DNA of 61,830 nucleotides from Sphingobacterium sp. UBA7855 (GTDB lineage Bacteria; Bacteroidota; Bacteroidia; Sphingobacteriales; Sphingobacteriaceae), in assembly GCA_002500745.1 (NCBI GenBank), contig DLST01000016.1, positions 272,362 to 334,191 of the forward strand. The letters are read 5' to 3'. The translations under genes and the position numbers were made by a program. This document shows positions 9,375 through 17,890 of this stretch, one piece after another. Below the pieces are notes generated by a model, which was not told the DNA's origin, did no database searches, and was given only the letters and a program-made list of their open reading frames with translations. The stretch's first letter is position 1; every line of letters begins with the position of its first letter.

Positions 9375-10025
9375 TTATTCATAATAATTTTTGCCTAACT
9401 CTATCTTTTCGCGCCCATTTGCCATGCGCCATTTATTGGTGTCGCGCAGCGAATAAGCGCAGCCGCAATACTCCTGCATATAGAATTTCTCCTTCTTGGA
9501 GACTTCCAACATACGGGCCGAACCACCTTTCTTACGCCAGTTGAAGGTCCAATATTCCATACCTTCATGGCGTGAAGCCGCACGTAAACCGCAATCGTTA
9601 ATTTGCTCCATATTTTTCCAGCGAGATATGCCCAGTGAACTTGAAATCACATCAAAGCCATTCGCAGCTGCATATTCCGCTGTTTTTTCAAAACGCATAT
9701 CAAAGCACATTGTGCAGCGGATGCCTCTCTCAGGCTCTTGTTCCATCCCCTTGGCTAAATCAAACCAATGGTCTACATCATAATCTGCATCAATAAAAGG
9801 AATATGATGTTTTTCGGCAAATCGAATGTTCTCCTCTTTGCGTAAATCATATTCTTTGCGTGGATGAATGTTTGGATTGTAAAAATAAATCGTAAAATCG
9901 ATATCTGAAGCAATAAGTGCTTCCATCACTTCTCCAGAACAAGGAGCGCAGCAGGAGTGTAAAAGTAATTTCTTACCTTCTCCAGGTAACGTCAATTTCT
10001 CCCTTACAAATTCCTTATTTTCCAT
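9375..10025 (-). CDS. queH: Epoxyqueuosine reductase QueH
   Basis: A 216-aa protein of the DUF208/COG1636 family, which reduces epoxyqueuosine to queuosine in tRNA without the cobalamin used by QueG. Signatures: [13 protein letters not shown] near residue 25, [18 protein letters not shown], the [16 protein letters not shown] pair, [11 protein letters not shown] and the C-terminal [10 protein letters not shown]. Together these hold the CC and CxxC/CxC metal-binding cysteines. The frame opens upstream to 10055, but the ATG at 10023-10025 ([11 protein letters not shown]) gives the family-like start and was preferred. Monocistronic as far as can be seen. Confidence 0.92.
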   Translation of the reverse strand: MENKEFVREKLTLPGEGKKLLLHSCCAPCSGEVMEALIASDIDFTIYFYNPNIHPRKEYDLRKEENIRFAEKHHIPFIDADYDVDHWFDLAKGMEQEPERGIRCTMCFDMRFEKTAEYAAANGFDVISSSLGISRWKNMEQINDCGLRAASRHEGMEYWTFNWRKKGGSARMLEVSKKEKFYMQEYCGCAYSLRDTNKWRMANGREKIELGKNYYE

Positions 10026-10202
10026 AATCGTATATCCTAACAAAAACAAAGGCAATTTTAATCAAAAAGTAGCGAATTGACAAATATTTCCGTTTTACTT
10101 TGAAGGGGTTGCCCTTAAAAGAATCATATAAATTCATTTATATTCTACATATATTAGTAGATTTGTATGTTTAACGCAATACACTATTTTTAATAAAAAA
10201 AT

Positions 10203-11363
10203 ATGAAATTTTCGTTTCAATCCTGTATTATTATAGTATTCATCAGTATTATAGGTTTTGTCTCCTGTAAGAAATTGGATGATGAACCTACAAACGAAGG
10301 ACGAATCACGCAGATATCGAGATTGTATATTTCCTTTTTGGATTATGATCCGAATAATTCTTCCCTGAAGAATATGATGATTGTTGACCCAGCAGATACC
10401 AACAATTTGGATAATATCTATCAATATCTATCTCCGGCTAAAGGGGGCGGGCCGATTCTCTTTGATGCGAATGCCAAGGCCGTCTTCCAGGCAAGTATTA
10501 CACCGCAGGATACATTTTTACAAGTTATTCCATTTGCAAATGATATCTATGGGATTCCTGGTACTTCAGGCGCAATTGGATACCGTGGTTTTACCAATGT
10601 CATAGGCTTGGCCTACTACACGTTTTCGCAACAAAATAGTGCTACTTCAGCGACGACGATTCCGTTTCTTTTAGCCGCGACAAATCGTGGAGCCGGTAGC
10701 TCCATGTTGTATGCCATTAGTACACCTTCTGGGAAGGTTGGCTCCAAGGGTGGGGCCCCTATTATTGACAAGCAGATAAATCTGGGAACTGTTATCCCGA
10801 GTTCGATGACCTTGCTCAATGGTAGCGATAACAATGATAAGTTAGTAGTTATAGGTTTTAATAGTGACGGCTCGGGTAAGGGAAGTGGATTTGCTGTTTA
10901 TGCCAATCTTCAACAACAATTGATTAATCAGGCGCGTGATACAATTATTGAATCAGATAAATTCAAGCCTATGATGAAAGTCTATATCAAAGGAAGAACA
11001 CAATTGGGCCCTGTATCTTATGCACCCAATAAGGGCTTATTCGCGGTAACATCGGGTAAAGAAGTGTTATTTTTTAAAAATCCAACCGCTTTGTTTAGTG
11101 GGACTACAGTCAAAACAGATGTCGAACCTGATTATGTTGTCGGTGGCGCAAATACGGGCTTAGAAAAACCATGGGGAGTAGCAATTGATGATCGGGCCAA
11201 CGAAGGAAAATTCTTTTATGTTTCTGATCTAACGAATCGTACAATTTCACGCTTTCCATTGTTAGAAGAAGGCAACATACAACCCAATATCACAGCGAAA
11301 ACGTACGGAAGTCTAAATCCAAATTATATCTTTTTGGATGGACGTTCGACTACAAATTTTTAA
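10203..11363 (+). CDS. Uncharacterised lipoprotein, probably beta-propeller-like
   Basis: A 386-aa exported protein with a clear lipoprotein signal (lipobox FVSC, Cys about 23, then KK), so it is probably anchored in a membrane. The mature part is Gly/Asn/Thr-rich and predicted to be all-beta. Segments such as GLEKPWGVAIDDRANEGKFF and YVSDLTNRTISRFPL resemble NHL/SMP-30 propeller blades. No catalytic motif is seen and I do not recognise a named family. It faces the SirB1-type gene, with only 8 bp between the two stops. Confidence 0.7.
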   Translation: MKFSFQSCIIIVFISIIGFVSCKKLDDEPTNEGRITQISRLYISFLDYDPNNSSLKNMMIVDPADTNNLDNIYQYLSPAKGGGPILFDANAKAVFQASITPQDTFLQVIPFANDIYGIPGTSGAIGYRGFTNVIGLAYYTFSQQNSATSATTIPFLLAATNRGAGSSMLYAISTPSGKVGSKGGAPIIDKQINLGTVIPSSMTLLNGSDNNDKLVVIGFNSDGSGKGSGFAVYANLQQQLINQARDTIIESDKFKPMMKVYIKGRTQLGPVSYAPNKGLFAVTSGKEVLFFKNPTALFSGTTVKTDVEPDYVVGGANTGLEKPWGVAIDDRANEGKFFYVSDLTNRTISRFPLLEEGNIQPNITAKTYGSLNPNYIFLDGRSTTNF

Positions 11364-11371
11364 TAAATAGT

Positions 11372-12220
11372 TTAAGCAAGCAGTTCAAACAGTGTTCTGA
11401 TTTCCTGTTGCTTGCTTGAACTTTCATGCTCTTCGTAGGCAGACATCAAATTTCGTAAAGCACGTTTAATGATTGTGGCATTATCGCAGGGATAGGTAAA
11501 CGCTCTATCGGGACTTAGGTTCAGTTGCTTCAAAAATGAATTCACATCACTTTTTTGCATTACCTGACCCCGGTTAAATGCATTGATGTAAAATAAAACT
11601 TGTTCATTCCCTTCTTCGTCCATATCCATATACGCCAACACAAAATGCTTTGGTAAATTAATGCCATAGATCGGAATGTCCAGTTTTTGTGCAATGATGC
11701 TATAGATACAAGATAAGGTTAGGGGATTTCCTTTTTTTGTGTCCAGTACCTGACCAATATAGGAGTTCTGTGGGTGATGATAGTCCTTTGTATTCCCAGC
11801 TAAGCCGAAAGACCCAAAAAGAACGTGGTTCATCAGGTTAACTTTTTCCAGCGGAGTCATGTCGTAATGCAGGCCTCGCCATACCTCAGTTTTGAGGTCT
11901 TCTATAGCCAAAACAATTTTATGGTTTTCATAAGAAGGATATTGATAATTATTGAGGATAATTAATCCTTCCAGTAGATTGAATGAGTTGCTCAGGTTCC
12001 AGATCTGTAACTCGTTTTTGGTCTGATCAAATTGAATTTCATGAATGATATTTTCCAGACGTCCTTGTATATGGGGATCGAAGCTCGATTCCCAAAATTT
12101 TTCTAAATAGGGTACAATCTCAGGACCTTGGCTTTTTAACTGGTGTTCCACTTCCTGAATAATCTGTTGGTCGGTGTCGTCCAACAGGGATATTAGCGAT
12201 TTCAACTCTCTCTCATTCAT
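11372..12220 (-). CDS. SirB1-type transglutaminase-like protein
   Basis: A 282-aa cytoplasmic protein of the SirB1/transglutaminase-core-2 family (function poorly defined). Helical N-terminal repeats (about 1-90) precede the core with FGNTKDYHHPQNSYIGQ-like text (here GNTKDYHHPQNSYIGQVLD), then KGNPLTLSCIYSIIAQKLDIPIYG and LPKHFVLAY, which hold the Cys-His pair of the transglutaminase fold. FYINAFNRG could supply the third residue, but here it is Asn rather than Asp. The length is normal for the family. It stands alone, head-to-tail after the ABC gene terminator. Confidence 0.8.
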   Translation of the reverse strand: MNERELKSLISLLDDTDQQIIQEVEHQLKSQGPEIVPYLEKFWESSFDPHIQGRLENIIHEIQFDQTKNELQIWNLSNSFNLLEGLIILNNYQYPSYENHKIVLAIEDLKTEVWRGLHYDMTPLEKVNLMNHVLFGSFGLAGNTKDYHHPQNSYIGQVLDTKKGNPLTLSCIYSIIAQKLDIPIYGINLPKHFVLAYMDMDEEGNEQVLFYINAFNRGQVMQKSDVNSFLKQLNLSPDRAFTYPCDNATIIKRALRNLMSAYEEHESSSKQQEIRTLFELLA

Positions 12221-12255
12221 CCTAACGAAGTTAAAAAATTGATTCGAGAAATAGT

Positions 12256-12300
12256 ATACAAAAATCCCCCTCCCAGTAATTTACTCACCGGGCAGGGATT
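12256..12300 (-). terminator. Terminator at the end of the permease/ABC array
   Basis: AATCCC (12263-12268) pairs with GGGATT (12295-12300), with additional internal CCC/GGG pairing. On the minus strand it is followed by TTTTT. It closes the transcript that ends with the ATPase gene at 12324. Confidence 0.65.
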
Positions 12301-12323
12301 ATTTAGGTTAAATTGGCGTACAA

Positions 12324-12983
12324 TTATTTGAGCTGACCATCCAGCATATTGACAACTCTTTTACCGTATTCTGCATTCTTTTCCGAATGCGTTACTTGTA
12401 TGATCGTCACACCGTCATCGTTGAGCTGTTTAAATAGATCCATGATTTCTTCACCCTGTTTGGAGTTTAAATTACCCGTAGGTTCATCGGCCAGTAATAA
12501 TTTAGGCGAACCTGCTAATGCACGTGCAATACCGACAATCTGTTGTTGCCCCCCAGATAACTGCGCTGGAAATAGGTCTTTCTTTCCAACGATGCCAAAA
12601 CGATCGAGCATATCGGCCACAATGGCTTTTCTTTCTTTGCTTGAAATGTCTTTATAGATCAAGGGCGTTTCGATATTTTCGTATACAGTCAATTCATCCA
12701 AGAGATGATAGGCTTGAAATACATAGCCAATATGGGACTGGTAAAGCTGCGTTCTTTTTTTCGCTTTCATTTCCAATACATTCTCTCCCATAAAGATATA
12801 TTCACCTTCATCAGGTTCATCAAGCATACCGATAATATTCAGCAGGGTCGATTTTCCAGACCCCGATGGCCCCATGATGGAGATAAAATCGCCTTCAGCG
12901 ATATCGAGACTTACATCTTTAAGGACGAATGAGCGTGTACCACCTACATTATACCACTTGAATAAATTTTTTAATTGTATCAT
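12324..12983 (-). CDS. LolD/MacB-type ABC transporter ATPase (distal copy)
   Basis: A 219-aa nucleotide-binding subunit that would energise MacB/FtsX-type permeases. Walker A GPSGSGKSTLLN is at about 37-48; the Q-loop region is YVFQAYHLLDELTVYENIE and Walker B LLLADEPTGN. The signature is LSGGQQQIVGIARAL: the usual Arg after QQQ is Ile, and the D-loop reads NLNS instead of NLDS. Both changes set it apart from the second ATPase at 40312. It follows the mini-permease by 106 bp and probably shares its sigma-54-like promoter at 13431-13446. Confidence 0.9.
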   Translation of the reverse strand: MIQLKNLFKWYNVGGTRSFVLKDVSLDIAEGDFISIMGPSGSGKSTLLNIIGMLDEPDEGEYIFMGENVLEMKAKKRTQLYQSHIGYVFQAYHLLDELTVYENIETPLIYKDISSKERKAIVADMLDRFGIVGKKDLFPAQLSGGQQQIVGIARALAGSPKLLLADEPTGNLNSKQGEEIMDLFKQLNDDGVTIIQVTHSEKNAEYGKRVVNMLDGQLK

Positions 12984-13089
12984 TTTTTAATATTGAGATC
13001 TTAGATATTCGCATTTATATTTTTTCTAGTAGCCACAATAGGTAATCGATTGCAGCGTAAAGACTGTCATTGGTTCTATTCCTTTTTTA

Positions 13090-13374
13090 TTATTCTTCCC
13101 GCAGACTGTCTACTGGATTTGTTTTTGCAACTTTTATAGATTGAAAGCTGATGGAAAATAATATCAACATAAATATGCAAAATATTGAGATCAAAAACGA
13201 CCACCAGAACAGCTGAAGTGAATTCCATTTATCGTAACTGCTCTCTCGATTGATGTATTGATAGGAAAAAATAAAACCGGTAAAACCCAGTGTCAATCCA
13301 ATTATATTTAGAAGAGTAAATCCTTTGTTCTTTACAAGTTTACGCCAAGCCAGTTTGAAATCATTTTGTGCCAT
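13090..13374 (-). CDS. Mini-permease: fused N- and C-terminal ends of an FtsX/MacB permease
   Basis: A 94-aa protein (an ATG at 13392 would add six residues; MAQNDFKLAWRKLVKNKG at 13374 matches the family start). Residues 1-50 are the N-terminal cytoplasmic motif and TM1 of the 800-aa permeases in this array. Residues 51-94 are the last TM and the family tail KTNPVDSLREE. About 700 residues in between are missing, yet the frame is intact. It is either a remnant of an in-frame deletion or a small two-TM partner. It lies directly downstream of the best sigma-54-like promoter in the window and upstream of the ATPase gene. Confidence 0.7.
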   Translation of the reverse strand: MAQNDFKLAWRKLVKNKGFTLLNIIGLTLGFTGFIFSYQYINRESSYDKWNSLQLFWWSFLISIFCIFMLILFSISFQSIKVAKTNPVDSLREE

Positions 13375-13430
13375 TTTACGCTGGAAGTGCATGTTTAAAC
13401 CAATACTGACTATTTCACCTAATTGAAAAA

Positions 13431-13446
13431 TGCAATCCCCTTGCCA
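13431..13446 (-). promoter_or_regulatory. Sigma-54-type promoter of the mini-permease/ATPase operon
   Basis: On the minus strand the sequence is TGGCAAGGGGATTGCA, with GG and GC separated by exactly 10 bp, close to the textbook TGGCACG-N4-TTGCA. Transcription would start near 13420, about 45 bp before the ATG at 13374. Paired 16-bp palindromes lie 65 bp upstream. Confidence 0.8.
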
Positions 13447-13463
13447 GTGTTGTAATTGTTTTG

Positions 13464-14957
13464 TTATAAGTATTTTATGTTGTAATTATCTTGTTTTTGG
13501 ATGTCCGATTTCGGACAGTTTTCGTTCACAATCGAACATTCTTTGCGCTTTAGCCATTGGCTCATTGCCCACCACGCAACAGGTGTGGCAATGACGAAGG
13601 CAACAAACACCAATTTTATAAAGTCTCCAGACAGCAGTTTCAGTAATCTCATCGTACTTGCGCCAAGCACCTTCCGCACACCGATTTCTTTTGTCCGTTG
13701 TTGTGTCACATAGGTGGCTAGTCCAAAGAGACCGAGGGCAGCTACAAAAATGGCGGCGATTGCAAAACAGCTGAATATATTTTTCGTCCGTTCAACATCT
13801 TTATAAAGTGAAGCAAAGCTCTCATCCAAAAAACTGTAATTGATCTTTTGATTGGGTGAAAATTTATTCCATACACTGTTCATTCCTTTCAGGGTCTGCT
13901 GTAGGTTTTCGGGTTTAACTTTAATGGATAAAAGTGAGGGATACCCCCGTAATACCATGCATAAGCCAGCGTATCCTTTACCTTTCAGCGACTCAAAAAT
14001 AAAATCATCCACAACACCAACGACTGTCCAGGTATCGCCATTGGTTATTTTTGCTCCGATGGGATTTTTTATGGTCAGTTGCAATCCGAAGGTCTCCAAG
14101 TAATCCTGGTCAATCTCCCAGAACTGTCCCTGTGTCGCCATATCGATCTCCCGTCTGCCCGCATTCCAAAATGGATTGCCGTTTCTTTTGGCACCATCAA
14201 TGGGAACTGGAATAAAATCGCCTAAGGAAACGGAACTTACATTTGCAATGGACTTCAACTCATTTTTAAGGCTTGGAATCTGATTCCCCAATGTACCAAT
14301 ACCTCGGAGGATAATGACCTGTTCCTTTTTGAAACCTAAATCTTTTTCAAGGATATAACGTATCTGTTGATTGGTCGCCAAGGCACTTACAATAAGGATG
14401 ATTGACGTCGCAAACTGAAAGACGACAAGCCCATTTCTGAATAATGAAGATTTGGCTCCGGTGGTCTTATTTTTCAATGCGGCAATCGGTTTAAATCGGG
14501 ATAGATAAAAAGCTGGATAGATTCCGGCCAGGCTGCCGATAATCAGTATTGCCAATAATAAAGATGGGAAAAAGTAAGGGGATGTCCATGGGATGGTGAG
14601 GGACTTATTGGCGAGACTGTTGAATATGGGCAACAAAAACCAACTCAACAATAGACCAACAAGCAAAGACAATACACTATAACAAATTGCCTCGAGCATG
14701 AATTGTCCGATCAATGATGTCCTTGTCGAACCAATTGTCTTCCGGATGCCAATTTCTTTGGACCTTGTAGCGGCATTGGCGGTCGATAGGTTCATAAAAT
14801 TGATACAGGCAATCAAAAGAATTAACAATGCGACGATTGCAAAAGTCCAAACCATGCGGATATCTCCCCGATGCGGCTTTAATTTAACGTAGACCGTGTA
14901 ATTATTGCTCAGCCATTTTGAGGCTGTACGATATCTAACAGTTTTTCGTACAATACC
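13464..14957 (-). pseudogene. Broken FtsX/MacB-type permease (both ends lost)
   Basis: The frame covers the middle of a permease: TM2-TM4 with the coupling motif SKEIGIRKTIGS, the second periplasmic domain and the second coupling motif KEIGVRKVLGAS. The first ATG (14855, 463 aa) lies inside a transmembrane helix. Reading upstream without a start, the frame continues through a short remnant (KWLSNNYTVYVKLKP) that normally lies some 30-50 residues before TM2, then reaches a stop at 14958-14960. The 3' end departs from the family after WAMSQWL and runs into regulatory DNA, so the last TM and the NPVDSLR tail are gone. Not expected to work as a transporter. Confidence 0.8.
13502..13538. promoter_or_regulatory. 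Paired activator palindromes (putative UAS) upstream of the mini-permease
   Basis: Two 16-bp sites occur: TGTCCGATTTCGGACA (13502-13517, a perfect palindrome) and CGTTCACAATCGAACA (13523-13538), starting 21 bp apart. They fit the window-wide form TGTYCG-N4-CGRACA. They lie inside the aberrant 3' tail of the broken permease gene. The proposed binder is the NtrC-type regulator at 46841. Confidence 0.7.
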
Positions 14958-14995
14958 TCACAGATCATCTTATTAAAGGGCTCTAGGAAGGTATC

Positions 14996-15220
14996 CTAGT
15001 CCTTAATCTCTTTCAGTTGGAGATGTTCGCAAAGTTCAAGCATCATTTTGGCCGGATCTGTATCAATGGCTAGAGCAATCAAATACATTTCATCTAAACG
15101 TAATTTAGCGGTCTCGGTCATGGTCAATTCGTTAATTCTCGCTTTACTCAATCCTGTTTTGCGGGCAATCTGGGATTTATTCACAGATTTCTTCGCTAGA
15201 AATTCGCCTAGTTTTGTCAT
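14996..15220 (-). CDS. Small XRE-type HTH protein
   Basis: A 74-aa protein that is almost entirely a Cro/C1-type helix-turn-helix: MTKLGEFLAKKSVNKSQIARKTGLSKARINEL, then a third/fourth helix region ending in LCEHLQLKEIKD. It would bind DNA as a dimer. It lies between the 5' remnant of the broken permease and the full permease at 15467, in the same direction, with a 246-bp AT-rich gap upstream. The target is unknown. This is the only non-transport gene inside the array and may have come in with the event that broke its neighbour. Confidence 0.75.
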   Translation of the reverse strand: MTKLGEFLAKKSVNKSQIARKTGLSKARINELTMTETAKLRLDEMYLIALAIDTDPAKMMLELCEHLQLKEIKD

Positions 15221-15466
15221 CCTTTTATTTTAATAATCTGTCCTTTTGTATAGATAAATATAGATAATGTTATTTTTATTTATACAAATGTTTTTGTTTT
15301 TGCAATATTTTCTATTTCTTTGTATCGAAAATCTATATTGTTTCAATGTACCAATTATGAAAACAGCGAAAATTCAAAAAACTTACACCAATTATAAACT
15401 TTCATTCCCTTTAGCTAAATAACAGTTTGCTCGATTTAAATTTGCACAACTACGGCTTATTTTTTC

Positions 15467-17863
15467 TTATCCATCCCGCAAACTATCTACGGGATTGATG
15501 CGGGCTGTCTGGAATATCCGGATAGCAATAATCGTTAATGTCGTCAAACCCATAAACAATCCCGTGAAAACAAAGAGAGCAATCGGAACATCGATATGGT
15601 AGTAAAAGTTTTCCAGCCATTTGTGTATAAACCACCATGCTATGGGCAAAGCGATCAGAATTGCTATCAGCAGGAGTAAAATAAATGATTTGGAAATCAT
15701 ATAGGTGATCGTATTTACCGAAGCACCGAGCACTTTACGGATACCAATTTCTTTTACTCTTCGTTCTAACGTATAAATGGCAATGGCTACGATCCCTAAG
15801 ATAGCAATCAGCATACTAGCTCCTGTAAAAAGTGCCAATTGTTGGTACTGCTTTTTCTCTTTGTTATACTGATGCTGTACCTGATCTTCCTGCCAGTTGA
15901 TCTGCGCTATCCGGTTAGGGAAAAAGTTGTTCCAGGTGCTGTTTACCAGTGCTAAAGCTTCCTTTTTCTTACCTTCTTCTACGCGGATAAGCATACAGCT
16001 GCCTTCCCATTCATTTTGCGCTTTAATCGCAAAAGGACCGATCGGAAACTTTAGACTTGCTCCGTTGAACTCTTTAAATATGCCTACGGGTGTATTGTTT
16101 AAAGGCTCATTGCTCTTATTAAGTTTTAAAGACAGCCGTTGGGCGGTCTGTTCGGAAACGAGCATATTGGTAAAGACCTGTTGCCCGGCCTGTATCGAAT
16201 CCGTAAATGGCCTATCCAGCGCATAGTCCGCACTTAAAGGCCGGCCATTCAGGAGCTTTATACCCATTGTTTTGATGTAATCATAATCCGCATAGACAAA
16301 TACAACTGGGAGTTCTTCGTTCGGATTGATAGGGTCTTTTACTGTTTTAAAATCTACACTGCCACTAAAGGGCGTCCAGCTTGTGAGACTGACCGAAGAA
16401 ATATACGAATGTTTTAATAGCTCTTGTTTGAACGCCTGATCTTTTCCCTCCCAGGAGGTATAATTGATGGTCAAGAGATTTTTGGGGGCATAGCCAAGAT
16501 CTTTGTTGTACAGGTAATGCAATTGTGCCCGCATGGACACCATACAAATCGCTATGACGATGGCAATGGCAAACTGTACAATCACCAGCACTTTGGTAAA
16601 TGCCATATTTAGCGGGAGCTTGAAGAAAGAAAGCTGTTTCCGAAGTTCTAGGGACGGCCGTGTTTTTGATAGTGACAAGGCCGTAGGTAGGCTACAAAGC
16701 CAGCCCAGAATGATCCACATGGATAGCAATCCAACAAACATGAATAGGGAATGTTGGTAGCTCATGGTCAATGGATGTTCTAAATAGTGTTCAAATGCAG
16801 GACTGATAAGCACGTAACTCAAAAATGCAATCATAAAAGAGCCGGCAAAGAGTATGGTACTCTCTAGGCCCATTTGTAGGATCACATTTTTTCGGCTTGC
16901 TCCCAGTACTTTGCGTATACCGATCTGCTGTGTGCGTTTGAGTGCATGGGCAAAGCTCAAGTTGATATAATTGATACTGACCAATACAAGGATCAAGATC
17001 CCTATTCCTGCTAGCAGATAAATGTCTTGCATCGGGTTTTCCCAACCTGTAATACTTCGCAAGTGTATATCTGTGATGGGCTCAATAAAAAGATTGTGCT
17101 CTTTCGTCCAATCACCTAGTTTTTGCGTATTATACCACTTGTTTATCTTGTCTGAAAAACTTTGAACATCAGTTGTACTTTTGAGCAATAGAATTTGTGT
17201 TTGTAACGAACCACTTTTTTCGGGATTGAATTCATTCACCTTAGGCATCAGCACGAAGGCTTCTGCCTGGAAGGAAGAGTTATGGGGCATATCCTCAATA
17301 ATGGCATTAACATAATAAGCTTCGGGTTCCCCTTCTTGAGGTTTATTGTAGAATGTGCTACCGAGCACGTCTTTGCCACCGAAGTATTTTTGTACCCCAG
17401 AAGCTGTCAATGTGATATTTTTTGCTCCGGAAATAACCTGTTTCGGATTACCTGCGATGATTTTTGTATCAAAAAGATGGAAAAAGCCGCTGTCGACTTC
17501 CAGCGTATTGATTTCGGTAAATTGCCCTGAGCGCTTGTTTATTGTTAATTTTGGTGAAAATGAATTGATTGAAGTATAGCCAAGTACTTCTGGGAAATGA
17601 GCTTTTAATGTTGCAGAGATACCTTCAGGAGCTCCCGAATTATTGTTTGTGAATCCTTTCTGCGTTTCTTTGGGCACAATTCGCATTCTGTAGAGCGCTT
17701 TGGAGTTGCTCCATTGTCTGTCGTAGGAAAGCTCATCAACGACAAGTGAACTGATTAGCATAAAAACCAGCAGGGCAATCGTTAAACCAACGAGGTTTGA
17801 TAGCGAATAGATACGATTGCGCATCAATGTCCGCCAGGCGGTTTTAAGATGGTTCTTTATCAT
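15467..17863 (-). CDS. MacB/FtsX-type ABC permease, array member 1
   Basis: A 798-aa inner-membrane permease with the duplicated plan shared by the array: TM1 at about 20-40, a periplasmic MacB-type domain, three to four TMs at about 280-450, a second periplasmic domain and three TMs at about 675-790. The cytoplasmic coupling motifs contacting an ATPase are QQIGIRKVLGAS and KEIGIRKVLGAS; the tail is NPVDSLRDG. With eight TMs in one chain it should need two copies of a separate ATPase. It is 27 bp from array member 2 and is probably cotranscribed from the promoter at 20368. Confidence 0.88.
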   Translation of the reverse strand: MIKNHLKTAWRTLMRNRIYSLSNLVGLTIALLVFMLISSLVVDELSYDRQWSNSKALYRMRIVPKETQKGFTNNNSGAPEGISATLKAHFPEVLGYTSINSFSPKLTINKRSGQFTEINTLEVDSGFFHLFDTKIIAGNPKQVISGAKNITLTASGVQKYFGGKDVLGSTFYNKPQEGEPEAYYVNAIIEDMPHNSSFQAEAFVLMPKVNEFNPEKSGSLQTQILLLKSTTDVQSFSDKINKWYNTQKLGDWTKEHNLFIEPITDIHLRSITGWENPMQDIYLLAGIGILILVLVSINYINLSFAHALKRTQQIGIRKVLGASRKNVILQMGLESTILFAGSFMIAFLSYVLISPAFEHYLEHPLTMSYQHSLFMFVGLLSMWIILGWLCSLPTALSLSKTRPSLELRKQLSFFKLPLNMAFTKVLVIVQFAIAIVIAICMVSMRAQLHYLYNKDLGYAPKNLLTINYTSWEGKDQAFKQELLKHSYISSVSLTSWTPFSGSVDFKTVKDPINPNEELPVVFVYADYDYIKTMGIKLLNGRPLSADYALDRPFTDSIQAGQQVFTNMLVSEQTAQRLSLKLNKSNEPLNNTPVGIFKEFNGASLKFPIGPFAIKAQNEWEGSCMLIRVEEGKKKEALALVNSTWNNFFPNRIAQINWQEDQVQHQYNKEKKQYQQLALFTGASMLIAILGIVAIAIYTLERRVKEIGIRKVLGASVNTITYMISKSFILLLLIAILIALPIAWWFIHKWLENFYYHIDVPIALFVFTGLFMGLTTLTIIAIRIFQTARINPVDSLRDG

Positions 17864-17890
17864 AGGGTTAATATGGATTGGTTTCGTAAA

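Noticed and set aside
10162..10192. TTTG-N19-TATTTTTA as promoter of the lipoprotein gene
   Set aside because: The predicted transcript would begin only a few bases before the ATG at 10203, and the -7 element lacks the final G.
10134..10424. 96-codon minus-strand open frame over the 5' end of the lipoprotein gene
   Set aside because: It overlaps the lipoprotein signal peptide; the product is Ile/Asn-rich without domain character.
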